Below, piece by piece: positions 45,051-56,647 of a stretch of 64,000 nt of DNA (positions are counted from its first letter, which is position 1; every line of letters starts with the position of its first letter). Both the position numbers and the translations under genes were made by a program. Location of the stretch: contig JANCRA010000006.1 in the NCBI GenBank assembly GCA_024362935.1, positions 30,311,924-30,375,923 on the forward strand. Direction: 5' to 3'. The notes under the pieces were generated by a model. The model saw only the letters and a program-made list of their open reading frames with translations, did no database searches and was not told the DNA's origin. The DNA is from Setophaga petechia (lineage: Eukaryota > Chordata > Aves > Passeriformes > Parulidae).

Positions 45051-46714
45051 GCCTCACACACTCCTCAGAGGATGCTGTGAGAATCTGTTGCCTCCTAAAC
45101 GTGCACAAGAGCCCTGAACGTGACTGGTGGGGTGCCTTGCACAGATCTGCTCCTTGCCATGCAAATAATTCTTGCAATGATATTGAGGAGGGTGGGAGGA
45201 GGACTTGGCTTGTTCATCTCACCTGGCTGCTGAAATCTGGGCAGCTGGGGTGTTGGTTTTGTCCTTTCCAGTCTCCCTACACTGGAAATTTGCAATATGA
45301 GGAAAAAGGCTTCTATTTGATCATCTTTGCTCTTGGTTACTTAGCATTCCCACCTAAAGAAAGAGTTGTAGAATTACAAGAAAGAAAGCTGGTGATAATA
45401 AAGTCTCTCTGAAGGACACAGCAGGGTGCTGACCCACTCCAGAGGGAATCTGACCTTTTATTAGTGATTTCCTGATGTTTGAGCCTTGGGTATTACACTT
45501 GGTAAAAAAAAACAGCTGGCTCAGATGCTTGTGGGATGACTTCTGCTTCCCACTTCTGCTATAAAAATGTTCCCTTCTGGAGTTTATAGGGGTGAATTTA
45601 GGACCTGAGCTGGGAAATCTTCATCCTTTATACATATGTAAGTGCTTATTTACATGGCTTGCATGCAGCCACCAGCTCAGCTTTTTGTGTAATCAGTGAT
45701 TGGCTCTTGACCTTGCTGTCACATACAAGATCATTTTCTGTGCAATTGTTCAACACTGGAGTGTCCCTCACCCTGCTAATGTGAGGATTGTCACGCTTTT
45801 GCTCTGACTGTTGGGTCAACACACCATCAAAATGGCTTTTGGGAGGAGTAGGTGTAAATATTTCTGGCCTAAAGTAGGAAATGCAAGTTGGAGAACAAAT
45901 GGATGGCATTTAGACCAGAGGAGGGGGAAAATAAGGTATCTTGAGAGAAGCTAAGTGAGCCTGACTGGTCCTTTTTGCTCTGATGGGAGTGAGGGACACA
46001 TCCACTGGAGCCAATGAAACATTGAGAGAAGTATCTCAGAACTGAAAGAGCTGAGATTAAATTGAACTCTTGTGAGGCAAACTCAAGGCTAAACCCTTAC
46101 CAGTGTGTGATCAGTGTGCTTCACCTACTGCAGGATCAGCTCCCTTGTGCCCAGGGTACAAGAGCCACCTCTGAAATCCCCTTCTCTAATGGGTTTTTCC
46201 TGGGGGGAGGAGTGCTGTGGCTGAGATCCAGTTAGGCCAGGAGTTGTCATTCTAGAGCTCCAGCCAAAACTGGTGCCCTTCTGCCTGTTGTCACCTTGTG
46301 GCCTGATCCTTCTCCTCCTTCACCTTTACATCTTTGCAGTTTGATTTTCTGTTTCAGCAGCATTGACTGACTGGAGAGAGGCACTAACAGTTATTTCTTG
46401 TGGGTTTGTTCTTCTCACTGGTGTTGCCAGCACAAATATTTACAGTATTTGTCATCCATTGCTGCACATGCAGACACTGCTCTTTGAGAGTCACCTCTGC
46501 CTTCTTTCCATGTTTTTCTTTTCTCCTGATGCTATCAGGCAGTCAAACACTGATCCTGTGACAGATTTCACCTTGTGGCTTTCCATCCACACCCCTCCTG
46601 GCCCTGAGGTTTGGGCTTTGGGTGCTGTGTAGCACCTGGCCAAGTGTCCTTTGCACCAGGTGTGTGACCTGACTGCAGTGACACTGCCCTGGCTCTGCTC
46701 CTCCTTTACAGACC
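45051..46714. other. Unique sequence, no gene recognised
   Basis: Short frames only. No recognised repeat. Confidence 0.4.
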
Positions 46715-47264
46715 TGTGGCATTCAAATTCTCTGAAAAAATTCCTTCACCCAGGGTTTTACTCTTGGGAAGCTGAAAGGCAGCAAGAAACCTCAGAGAAA
46801 AGGAAAACAATTCTTATCTCATTTGCTTCTTCTGTGTTGTGCTCACATGTGGAATGTGTTTGGAGATTGTTCACCCACAGGTGATTTTTTTCACTGGATT
46901 CTGCTGTGAGTTGTTTTCACTCTTTGGCCAATCAGGGCCAAGCTGTGTTGGGGCTCTGTAAAGAATCACAAATTTTCATTATTATCTTTTTAGCATTCTG
47001 CTAGTATCCTTTCTGTATTCTTTAGTATGGTATAGTATAGTATTCTTTAATATATATAATAAAGTATAATATAGTATTATAATAATTATATAGTAAATAT
47101 AATAAAAAATATAATATATAAATATATATAGTTTATATATAATATATTATATATTATATTTTATTTACTTTATTATATATAATATTTATTTACTTTATTA
47201 CATATTTTATATAAATATGTAATAAAGTATTTATATGTATTATATAAATATATATAATAAATAA

Positions 47265-47321
<57 letters not shown>

Positions 47322-47402
47322 AATATAATAAAGTAATAAATTAGCCTTCTGATAAGATGCATCCTTATTCCCTGCCATGGGGCTCACTGTGTGTTTACAA
47401 TA
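46715..47402 (+). mobile_element. LTR-D, plus strand, with TA-rich expansion
   Basis: It starts TGTGGCATTCAAATTCTCTG. It continues with CACCCAGGGTTTTACTCTTG, GGAAAACAATTCTTATCTC, TTGGCCAATCAGGGCCAAGC, AGCATTCTGCTAGTATCC and CTTTAGTATGG. TA-rich sequence fills 47035-47330, then TAAATTAGCCTTCTGATAAG follows and it ends near TTTACAATA. The flanks CAGACC and GAGATC agree at four of six bases, a possible decayed duplication. Confidence 0.85.
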
Positions 47403-48284
47403 GAGATCTGATGTGCTTCATATTCCAGGGAAATTGTGGTTAACTGCACAACAGCTGTGGCAGTGTTGGAAAATGTCCTGTCACTGAGCAGAAAATCTGT
47501 CTGATATTCCTACTCTCTTATTAAAAAAAAAGAATTGAAAAGAAACCTGCAAAAGGAAGGCATTGAAAAGAAAACCTTTCCCTTCCTGTGTCATCCTCCC
47601 ACTGCTGAGCTCTGATGCCTCTTGGTGCTTTCCTTTACCACCTGAATTTCTGGTGGAGCATTTCAGAGCAGTCTGTGTAAGCAGAATTTTGGCACTGTTT
47701 TATTTTCATACTCTTTGAATTTCAAAGAAGTTTTGTCACAGAAAGGCAGAGTCTTTTCTCTGCCACAGCTCAAATAAAGGAGGTGCTCTGGTCTCCCAGG
47801 CATGGATCACTTCTGGTTTTTTCCTCATCCAAGGTAAATTAATACCTTTTTTAATAAATATATTAATGAGAACAGGCATTGGGTTGATAAACTGTGCTTC
47901 CCCATGGGATGGACCTGCTGGTACCTCCTATCTGTCCATGAGCAGGAGTGGGAATCACATTGCAGAACCTACTGCAGAGGTTTCATTGATTAAAAAATAT
48001 AAAATTCTACCCTTTTTCCATGGCAAATGGGAATTTTTAAAGATACCCATTTGTATCCTGCACTGAGTAGAAGCAATCTCAGAACTATTTGTGGAGGTGG
48101 GATATCAACAGTTACTTGAAAATTGCCTTTTCCCCAATAACAATGTCATCATGTTATCTCCCAGCTGGAGCCTTTTCTCATCACTGGCTCCAGGGAATGT
48201 GCTGTGGGGGAATTTGCATTTTAGGAGAAGTTCCTGTAAAGTCTCATCCCGTGCTATGGGAGAGGAGCTGGGGTGCATTTTGGG
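47403..48284. other. Unique sequence, no gene recognised
   Basis: An A9 tract lies at 47523. Nothing else is identified. Confidence 0.4.
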
Positions 48285-49168
48285 AGCTCATAAAAATGAA
48301 CAAGTAAAACCCTTGGATGACCTTTGGAAACACCAGCCCTGGTGTTTCATCCAGGCCCTTCAAGTTGATGTATCTGGATGGAAAATAGGGCTTGAATGAA
48401 AGAAATTCAGAAAACTGTTACTTTTTTCTTTTGGAAAACCTAACCAGAAGCATCACTTGATGTTTTTAGAATAAAAGAAAAAAGAGGGAAAAATTTCTTG
48501 GGAAAATGGTGCATTTTATATTTTTCCTGAAGAAAAATGTTCCCTGTGAGTATTTTTCCAGGCCTAAACCTGCATTTACCAGGGGGAAGTAGAAGAGAGA
48601 GCCTGTGAGGGATATGATTTGTAAATATTGTCCAGTTCCTTGGATCCTGGGTGGCTGAAAGCTCCTCCATGAACTGTCCACAGCTGGTAGGGAAACAGAA
48701 AACCTTTGCCTGCCTTTGGTGGAAGGCTCATAAAAATGTACAAGTAAAACCCTTGGATGACCTTTGGAAACACCAGCCCTGGTGTTTCATCCAGGCCCTT
48801 CAAGTTGATGAATCTGGATGGAAAATAGGGCTTGAATAAAAGCACTTCAGAAAACTGTTACTTTTTTCTTTTGGAAAACCTAACCAGAAGCATCACTTGA
48901 TGTTTTTAGAATAAAAGAAAAAAGAGGGAAAAATTTCCTGGGAAAATGGTGCATTTTATATTTTTCCTGAAGAAAAATGTTCCCTGTGAGCATTTTTCCA
49001 GGCCTAAACCTGCATTTACCAGGGGGAAGTAGAAGAGAGAGCCTGTGAGGGATATGATTTGTAAATATTGTTCAGTTCCTTGGATCCTGGGTGGCTGAAA
49101 GCTGCTCCATGAACTGTCCAGAGCTGGCAGGGAAACAGAAAACCTTTGCCTGCCTTTGGTGGAAGGAG
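48285..49168. repeat. Tandem duplication of a 441-bp segment
   Basis: Copy 1 is 48285-48725 and copy 2 is 48726 to about 49168. About 11-12 single-base differences and no obvious large gaps were seen by eye, roughly 97% identity. Both begin GCTCATAAAAATG and end CTTTGGTGGAAGG. The segment does not match the other repeats in the window and has no long frame. Confidence 0.93.
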
Positions 49169-49748
49169 GAATGTGCTGCTTGGAGGCTCTGAGGATGAAC
49201 AGCAGGGCTGGAGCTCTCTGGTGTGTGCACAGAACAGCTCATCACCCACAATAAAGTTGGAATTTTGCTTTGGAATGTTGCATTTCATTTTTTTCGAGGG
49301 TCAGCTCATCTGAGCAGGGAGATGGTATCTCTGCCAGCCCGAGGGACATAGTGATAAGCTGAAGTAATTCTAATTCTGCATTTTTTTAGGGACTGAGCAC
49401 CCTGAATTCAGCTTGGCAGAATCACTAAAGGATGTTTCTGCAGATGGGAGCCTTGCTTTCCCAGGTGGAGATGGTTTCATTGCACAGGAACTATTTCAAG
49501 CTTGATTTTGATAAAGTTCCATTTACTTTCAGTGGCTTTCAACCAGCATAAATGTGGTTTAGCTTTTCTCATGAATGATAAATGTTTCTCAAGAATGATA
49601 AATGGGGTTTTTTGGATGATAATTAAAATCTCTGGGCATTCTTCAGGTTCTGGAGACCACTCTGGTGATGCTTACCTGGAGTGAAGGTGTGGTTAACTTG
49701 TCCCTAAAGGGTATCAGTGATCCATCCTCAGGACAGCTGATGCTCTTG
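49169..49748. other. Unique sequence, no gene recognised
   Basis: Contains a local doublet of AATGATAAATG (about 49574-49604). Nothing else is identified. Confidence 0.4.
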
Positions 49749-49860
49749 GGATCACAAAATCATTTAGTTTGGGAAACACCTTTGAGATGGAGTCCAGCTG
49801 CTGCCCTGACACTGCCAGAGGGAATCATGGAGCCCTAAAAGGTGGGAAGTTGCTAGCAGC
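49749..49860 (-). mobile_element. CR1 LINE 3' end, minus strand, diverged
   Basis: GATCACAAAATCATTTAGTT, then GGAAACACCTTTGAGATGGA and CAGCTGCTGCCCTGACACTG, follow the antisense of the CR1 3' UTR. The expected TTGGAAAAGACCTTTGAGAT has several changes. It is a short old fragment. Confidence 0.7.
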
Positions 49861-50177
49861 ATCTTTGTAGGTATCCTCTTGTCTGGGCACTGGAGTTCAG
49901 ATACAAACTACTCAGGTAATCAGAGATTAATTAAGAAAATCAATTTTCCTTACCGTGTTTTTGTGTATCCTTTGAAGTCTGTGCAACAGCAAGGGAAGAG
50001 TGCAAGGCTTCATCAGGACTTTGGAATGTCTTCTGGAATTAGCAGCAATGGGGAATGATTAATGATTAATGTGATCTCTGCCACCTCCTGCTTCCCATGC
50101 TGGTTTGCTTTTGGGAAATGGTGTAAGATAAAAGCTGAGAAGAAATAGCTTTTTCTGCACAGCAACAAATGAGTGCA

Positions 50178-50735
50178 TGTCACTATCATATTTTCTGGAA
50201 AAATGCCTTCGCCCAGGATTTTCTCCTGGGAAGCTGAGAAGCCTCAGAGAAAAAGGAAAACCAATATTATCTCATTTTTCTCTCCTGTGTTTTGCTGCTT
50301 TGGAACGTGGTTTGGAGATTGTTTATCCAACAGGTGATTGTTTGATTGGTTTCATGTGAATTGTTTTCACTTAATGACCAATCCCAGCCAGCTGTGTCGG
50401 GACTCTGGAAGGAGTCACAAGTTTTCAGTCTCATCCTTCGTAAACTTCTATCTTTATCCTTTCTGTGTTCTTTAGGATAGCAGAATATAATATAATATAA
50501 TATAATATAATATAATATAATATAATATAATATAATATAATATAATATAATATAATATAATATAATATAATTAATATAATATAATGCAATATAATATAAT
50601 ATAATATAATATAATATAATATAATATAATATAATATAATATAATATAATATAATATAATATAATATAATATCCTTCTAAGAACATGGAGTCAGATTCTC
50701 AATTCCTCCTTTGTCCTGGGGACCCAGCAAACACA
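50178..50735 (+). mobile_element. Solo LTR-D with perfect 6-bp target duplication
   Basis: The 558-bp element runs from TGTCACTATCATATTTTCTGG to GACCCAGCAAACACA. AGTGCA flanks both sides (50172-50177 and 50736-50741). About 190 bp of its length is an ATAAT microsatellite at 50485-50672, between CTTTAGGATAGC and TCCTTCTAAGAACATGG. Without it the LTR would be about 370 bp, the usual size. Confidence 0.95.
50485..50672. repeat. (ATAAT)n pentanucleotide repeat inside LTR-D
   Basis: Nearly pure ATAAT units, with one interruption (TAATTAATATAATATAATG) near 50570-50585. It is the purest of the AT-rich expansions in the window. Confidence 0.95.
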
Positions 50736-50933
50736 AGTGCATGTTACAGATCCTCAGCTGATTCCATGTCAAATGTCAAGGCAAGGACTGAGCTGTGCAT
50801 CTCTGTCAGACTCTGTCAGGGAAACTGCAAGGAGGAAAGTAATTTACCGTGCAAGAGAATTGCTTCAAACTCGGGGTGTGTCCATGCTCACTTGTTTTGA
50901 GTCCATTCTTGGTAAAAGTAGGAAGGACATTGA

Positions 50934-51982
50934 TGTGGCTTTCACATGCTCTGAACATGATCCTTTCACCCAGGGTTTCTCTCCTGGGAAGCTGAGAGGC
51001 CTCAGAGTAAAGGAAAACAATAATTATCTGATTTGGTTCTCCTGTGTTGTGCTCATGTGGAATGTGTTTGGAGATTGTTTGCCCACAGGTGATTGTTTCA
51101 TTGGATTCTGCTGTGAGTTGTTTTCACTCTTAGGTCAATCAAGGCCAAGCTGTGTCAGGACTCTGGAGAGAGTCAAAAGTTTTCATTGTTATCTTTTTAG
51201 CATTCAGCAAGTATTTTTTGTTGGGAAGGATGAAAGTTTGACAAGAAAGTCTCACAGATGCTTAGCAGAAAAATTTTTGAATGTAGAACCTGAAGAAGGA
51301 ATAGAGATGGAAGCAAGCTTTGATATGGAAGAAAAGAATTGCTGAGCCAGTTTTACTGGATAACCAAGGAGGCAAAGGGTGTGTTAGTTAGAAGGGGTTT
51401 TTATGGCTTAAAGCAAAGGATAAACCCACCCCAAACAAGATGTTTTTACCAAGCATAAAGAGAGCACAGGCAAACAAGGCAGAAAATGTTGCAGCAAAAA
51501 GGTCTCAGAATTTTGCACTGCAAGAAAACTGAAAAACAGCTTCTAGCTTAAACTGTAATGTACTAACTTTTAGTGATTGGAGAATAGTGACATGAATATG
51601 GTAATTATAGCAGTTATGATAGGCTATAGGTAAAAGTTAAGGTATAGATTGGTTCTGCTGTATTAAGATGCTGAGCAAAGAAAAGTCTATAATGCATTGT
51701 AACCTAAACTAAGGGTCTGCAGGGCTGCCTGCAGCTGGAGCTGACAGCTGTGGGCACAGCTCTGTCCTGCTATAACACCTTGGATGGAATAAACTGCATT
51801 TTGGAGAGCTGCCTGGAGTCCTGCATCTCTCATTCAGGCTCTTACATATTTTCTGTATTCTTTAGTATAGTACAGTATTCTTTAATATAATAGAGTATAA
51901 TAAAGTATTAAATTAGCCTTCTGATAAGATGGAGTCAGCTGTACCATTCTCTCCCCTCGTTGGTGGCCCTGCATTTACAATG
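50934..51982 (+). mobile_element. LTR-D split by LTR-E
   Basis: The left part is 50934-51218 (TGTGGCTTTCACATGCTCTG to CATTCAGCAAG) and the right part is 51847-51982 (TATTTTCTGTATTC to TTTACAATG). The joined order matches the copy at 46715. The flanks CATTGA and CACTGC agree at four of six bases. Confidence 0.9.
51219..51846 (+). mobile_element. Solo LTR-E nested in LTR-D
   Basis: The 628-bp element runs from TGTTGGGAAGGATG to AGGCTCTTACA. TATTTT is found at 51212-51217 and again at 51847-51852, with one extra T on the left. The conserved 41-codon frame occupies 51220-51345 with residues CLAEKF and EMEASFDMEE. The polyA signal AATAAACTGC is near 51788. Confidence 0.93.
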
Positions 51983-53534
51983 CACTGCTTCCCAGTGGTT
52001 TGACTGCTTGGAAAGAAGTAGAGGTGCAGATGGTTTCTTTGTCATGAAACAGCTGAGGGCTCAGCCTGGAACAACTTATGTTTTCAGTTTTTGAAACCCA
52101 GACCATCTTAACTATCTGTGCTGAAAATCAAGGCTGTGAGTCGTCCTGAGGCAGAATTTCCCCAGGACACCAAGATCAAGCAGGTTGTGTGCAGGCCTTT
52201 CTGGATTTTATGGACAGCAGGGGCCACAGCAGACCTGTCCAAAGGCTGATGGATGGGATCCCAACCAGGGGGTTCCTGAACTCTTGCACAGTGACAGGGT
52301 TGTTTGGGGTTGTGGTACCTTGAGGTCTGCATGGTGGGCCCCAGCTTTTATGCTGGGTGGGGCTGCCTTCAGCCCAATCCTTGTTCCTGTCAGGACTTTC
52401 CCAAAAAATCATGCTCTGGCTGTTTTTTGGACAAGCCAGCTGTGTCAGGGCTGTGCCACCTCTGCCCTGTCCATCCCCAGGCTGTCCTGTCCCCTCCTGC
52501 TCCTATTTCTGTGCACAGCTCGCAGTGCTGCAAAGCTCTGTGCTTTGTACAGACAATTATAGCAATTGTTCTCTGAGAAGAGGAGTAATTACTCCTTTTT
52601 AGTGGAAGTTTTAAAGAGTCTTAAATCAGAGGAAGTTGTCAATGGTTTTTAATCAGATCGGGGTTGTGTAGTGAACAATGAGGAGATGACAAATGACAAC
52701 GAACACTCAGCAAATGATCTTTTGGCTGTTCTGTGTGTGATGATGATTAGGGAAAACCACTATTTTTAGGGGTAATTGGAAGTTACACCATGAGTGTTTG
52801 AAGGGACAAAGGCAAGCTTAATTCAGGTGTTTCCTGAATCTTGTCTTGCTAATAATTACTTCCCCATGTGCTTTTATTTTTGTTCACTTCCTAAGTGGAA
52901 CTGTCTGCTTACATCCTTCTTATTTTTTAAAGAAAGATAACCTTGTAAGAAACATGTTCTAGTGGCAAGAATAGTCCCTCTGTTTTGTGTTATTTTATCC
53001 AGTTTATTAGCAAAGCAGTAGGGTTCTAAATAAGGATCATGGTTCTGAAATGAGGCTCTTCCTGCTCTGAATGCCAAAGAAAAAGAGGATTTTTGGAGCT
53101 GGCTTGGATGGGCAGTGCCCAGCTGTCTTCCTACCTGTAATTCTGCATTTTCACATCTCCTCTGTGCTTCCTTCTGCCTAGCAGCACAAGATTCCCTCAG
53201 CTGGGAGATGAGGAGCTTTTCATCTTGGGCAGTGCTCAGCCTGTGCTGCTTCAATCTCTGCAAAAAACTCCCACTTAAATGAGTTTTGACAAACTGGAGC
53301 ATCCTTGATGGAAATTCCCTCTTTCCATTTGAGTGACACCAAGCAATCTCCTTTCCCTACTTGTGTTTGATAATTCTGGGGTTCATACTTTGTCTGGCTG
53401 TCCTCTGATGTCTGCAGAAGCAGCATGTTCTCTACCATTTATGTACATTTTACCCTTTTTTCCCTCCTGAGTCATAAGTCCTTTTCCACTCAGAGAGCAG
53501 CAACCCCTGTCCAAAGGCACTGCATTCATGGGAA
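51983..53534. other. Unique sequence, no gene recognised
   Basis: Frames of 75-142 codons overlap without motifs. Positions 52620-52870 are AT-rich and non-repetitive and could be conserved non-coding DNA (inference only). Confidence 0.35.
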
Positions 53535-53757
53535 GCTTCTATCATTATCATTATCATTATTATCATTACATCATTATATTTATTATCATTGTTATCATTA
53601 TTATTCTCTTTTTTCTTATTATTTTTCTTCTTTCTTCTTCTTCCTTCTTGCTCTTCTTCTTTCCTCTTCTTCCTTCTTTTCTTCTTCTTCTTCTCTCCTT
53701 CTCCTCCTCCTTCCCCCTCTTCCTTCTTCCTTCTTCTTCTCTATTATACATTATTAT
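53535..53757. repeat. Pyrimidine-rich simple repeat (ATT/ATC and CTT/CTC)
   Basis: A TTATCATTA-type tract grades into CTTCTTCTCC-type triplets. The plus strand is almost pure pyrimidine at 53620-53745, a composition that can adopt triplex (H-DNA) structure. Open frames here code only Ser/Phe/Leu/Tyr strings. Confidence 0.92.
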
Positions 53758-55320
53758 TCTCTTATAACTTCTATAAAGAATTAAAAATTGCTTTTCTACT
53801 CAGCCTGGGCAAGAGAAAATATTTCCTGCTGAGCTTTAGGAGATCACCCCACTCCACTATTTTTAGGGGCTGAGAATCCCTGACAGCCACACAACAGCCG
53901 TGGGATTTTCTCTGGTCCAGGGCTGACAAGAATTTTTAGAATTAATTTGGAGATGATGGTGATGATCACTGCTCATTTTGGCCATTTGTGATTAAAGCTG
54001 TTTATTATGTCTTAGACAAAGGATGTTTGCTATGATGTGTTTTCCTGTTGCAATATTTTTGACACCAGGGCGTTTTATAAATGTCATCATCTAAATATGT
54101 TGTATTCTAAATATAAACCCAAATATTTGGTAATGGGTTTCTTATGTTAAGGTCACAGGGGTGAGAATATTTTAATGAAGCAGTCATGAATTAGTTATTT
54201 TGGGTTAAATAAAAAAACATTGCCCATGGAACTGAACCTCTCCCTAAATCGAAAAGTTTTGTGGATTTTGGCTTCCTCTTGGTCTTTTGTCAACAAACAG
54301 AAACTTGTTCTTTAGTCCCTTCTGGACTGACCAATAGGATTTTTAAGATAGCTGGAAACAAACCTGCCTCACCACATGTAAGCCTTTTTACCTAGTTTTG
54401 ATGTAGCTTCTTTTGTAGCTTTTCCAGATTTTTTCAGAATTTCTTGCTAAGAATTTTGTAACTTAAATATCAAAGAATCTAACAGAAAATAGTTTGAAGA
54501 AGAGATTGGGAGACATTGTTTAATTAGAGAGCAGGTAATAATGGAGGCAATTAACTTAGAAATGAGCTTTGTTATGATTTAAGATATTTTTCTAGAGGAA
54601 AAGCTTTAATTAAGCCATAAAACTAGAGCCCAATGAAACAATTAACCAGTCTGTGGTTATACAAAGTTAATTGAGGTGACATCATCCAAGGTAATGTCTT
54701 TAAATTCAACTGCTGGTAAATTAAAGTATTTATTGTAATGACACATTTAAGCAACCACATTTTCCAGCCTCAGTGGTTTGGGAGCATCACCTGTCTGTGC
54801 ATTCCTCCTGCCTGTGTGCTTTGACCTCTTGTCCTTCTGCCTGCCTAAAATATTTCAGGTGCCCTCACTCAGCACAGACAGGAGCTGATCTTGCTTGTTT
54901 GAATTCCTCACCACAAGGATTTCAACAATTCCTCACCACAAGGATTTCAGGTGCTGTGGTTTGTGCTTGGCAGGGCCCTGCTGGCAGCCTGAACATGATC
55001 CCCAATCATTCTGGGAGCTGGGTACTTTCTCCTCCCTGAAGCAAGAAGACAATTCTGTGTTCCCTTGAGGCTCAGTTATGGGGTAGAGCTTCTGTCACCT
55101 GCCTTGGGTGGAGTCTGTGTTGTCCTGTGTTTTCCTGGGAGCTGATTTATCACTGACTGTCACGATGAAGCCACAGCAAGAAAGAACCCAGGAATAGGCA
55201 GGCTCCTTTCTGATTTAGCAGCCAGTGTTTAGGAGCTGGATTTCAAATTCCTTCAATTGTGAGCAGGATTTTCATGGATCCCCTTCTGTGGTGTGTGGGG
55301 AGCCTGCCTAGGCACTCGTG
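53758..55320. other. Unique AT-rich sequence, possible conserved non-coding DNA
   Basis: No gene is recognised. A 24-bp doublet (TCCTCACCACAAGGATTTCA) occurs at 54905-54950. Positions 54440-54770 are rich in TAATTA/TTAATTAA-type words and lack any repeat, the look of a regulatory conserved element. Confidence 0.35.
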
Positions 55321-56352
55321 TATTGTCAATGCAGGCAACTCCAATGGGGGGAGAGAATGATGAGGAGGACTCCATCTTATCAGAAGGCTAATTTCTTACT
55401 TTATTATACTATATTATATTAAAGAATACTATACTATACTAAATCTCAGGTTTCTGTGGTTGAGATGATCTCTGAGGTGTTAGAAAGTCTTTTTTTTTCC
55501 CAGCCCCGTGACTGAAGAAGAAGTTGAGATTTGTCAGTTCTGCTTTTCCAGGTTGTTTATTTTCTCTGATCTGTTCCATTCTCTTTCTGACCTGCTGAGA
55601 TCTGTCCAGCAGGTCGGGTTGTGGCACAGTCCCTGCCCTTGGGGTGGTGTTGGCTTTTTATACTAAAACCTACGTGTACTTTATTTACAATAATTTTCCA
55701 ATACCTATCACCTATGTTAGACAGTCTGTCTATTCTAAACCAATCAAACAGTGTCACCATCCCAGCAGAAGATGGAGGACAAGAAGAAGGACAAGACATG
55801 CCCAGATTCCTCCATCTTGCCTCTTGAACCCCCATTCTAAATCCCCAAAATTCTACTTTTTCACCCTGTGACAAATTCACTAGCATTCTACTCAAGCTCT
55901 TGTGGCTTGTAACTCCTCACACAAAGTTGGTAATTGTTTCCATGGGCTAAAATCAAAGGCACAGGTGTTTGTGACTCTGTGCCAAGGTCTCTGAGCCCCC
56001 TGGCAGGGTCTGGAGCCCTCCAGGGCAGCCAGAGGGATGTCCTGGGTTCTGAAAACTAACAAATACAGAAAGGATACTTACAGAATACTAAAAAGATAAT
56101 AATGAAAATTCGTGACTCTTTCCAGGGTCCCAACACAGCTTGGCCCTGATTGGCCAAAGAGTGAAAACAACTCACACAGAATCCAATGGAACAATCCCCT
56201 GTGGGTAAACAATCTCCAAACACATTCCACAGGAGCACAACACAGGAGAAGCAAATGAGATAAGAATTGTTTCCTTTTCTCTGAGGCCTCTCAGCTCCCC
56301 AGGAAAAAACCCCTGGGTGAAGGGGTCATGTTCAGAGAATGTGAATGCCACA
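55321..56352 (-). mobile_element. LTR-D, minus strand, split by LTR-C
   Basis: The left part is 55321-55443 (GGGGGAGAGAATGATGAGG, CTTATCAGAAGGCTAATTTC, AGAATACTATACTATAC). The right part is about 56055-56352 (TACAGAAAGGATACTTACAG to GAATGTGAATGCCACA). The outer flanks CTCGTG (55315-55320) and CTCATG (56353-56358) agree at five of six bases. Joined, it matches the antisense of the copy at 46715. Confidence 0.88.
55444..56054 (-). mobile_element. LTR-C nested in LTR-D, minus strand
   Basis: Homologous to 3735-4340: CCAGGTTGTTTATTTTCTC, GAGATCTGTCCAGCAGGT, GGGGTGGTGTTGGCTTTTTAT, CCAATACCTATCACC, GAAGATGGAGGACAAGAAG, CCTCCATCTTGCC, TTTCACCCTGTGA. Possible flanking duplication ACTAAA (55438-55443) and ACTAAC (56055-56060). 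The ends lack an obvious TG/CA, so boundaries may be off by several bases. Confidence 0.78.
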
Positions 56353-56647
56353 CTCATGCACAGATACATCTGGCTGAGTGTTTGCATTTCAGATTTCCCT
56401 GCTGTTGCCACAGCATTTGTGGTTCCTTGGACCAGCACAAGGGTTTCCCAGAAGCTGCTACCAGAACTGGTGAAAGGTTAACAGAACTGGTAACTGCAGT
56501 TTTCAGTAGTGACCACAGCACTCAGCTTTAACATGGCCATAGGAAAGAGTTCATTTGGAAGTTCTGTGTCCAATCCCCCACCATCAGAGTCTTTCCCCTT
56601 CTCCATGGTCAGGTTTTAACCTTGTCCTTCTCTTTATTGCCTTATAG
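56353..56647. other. Unique sequence before the candidate exon
   Basis: No gene is seen. The last 40 bases are pyrimidine-rich and end in TTATAG, usable as a splice acceptor. Confidence 0.35.

Noticed and set aside
53425..53873. Overlapping frames of 60-119 codons rich in Ser, Phe and Leu
   Set aside because: They are translations of the pyrimidine simple repeat.
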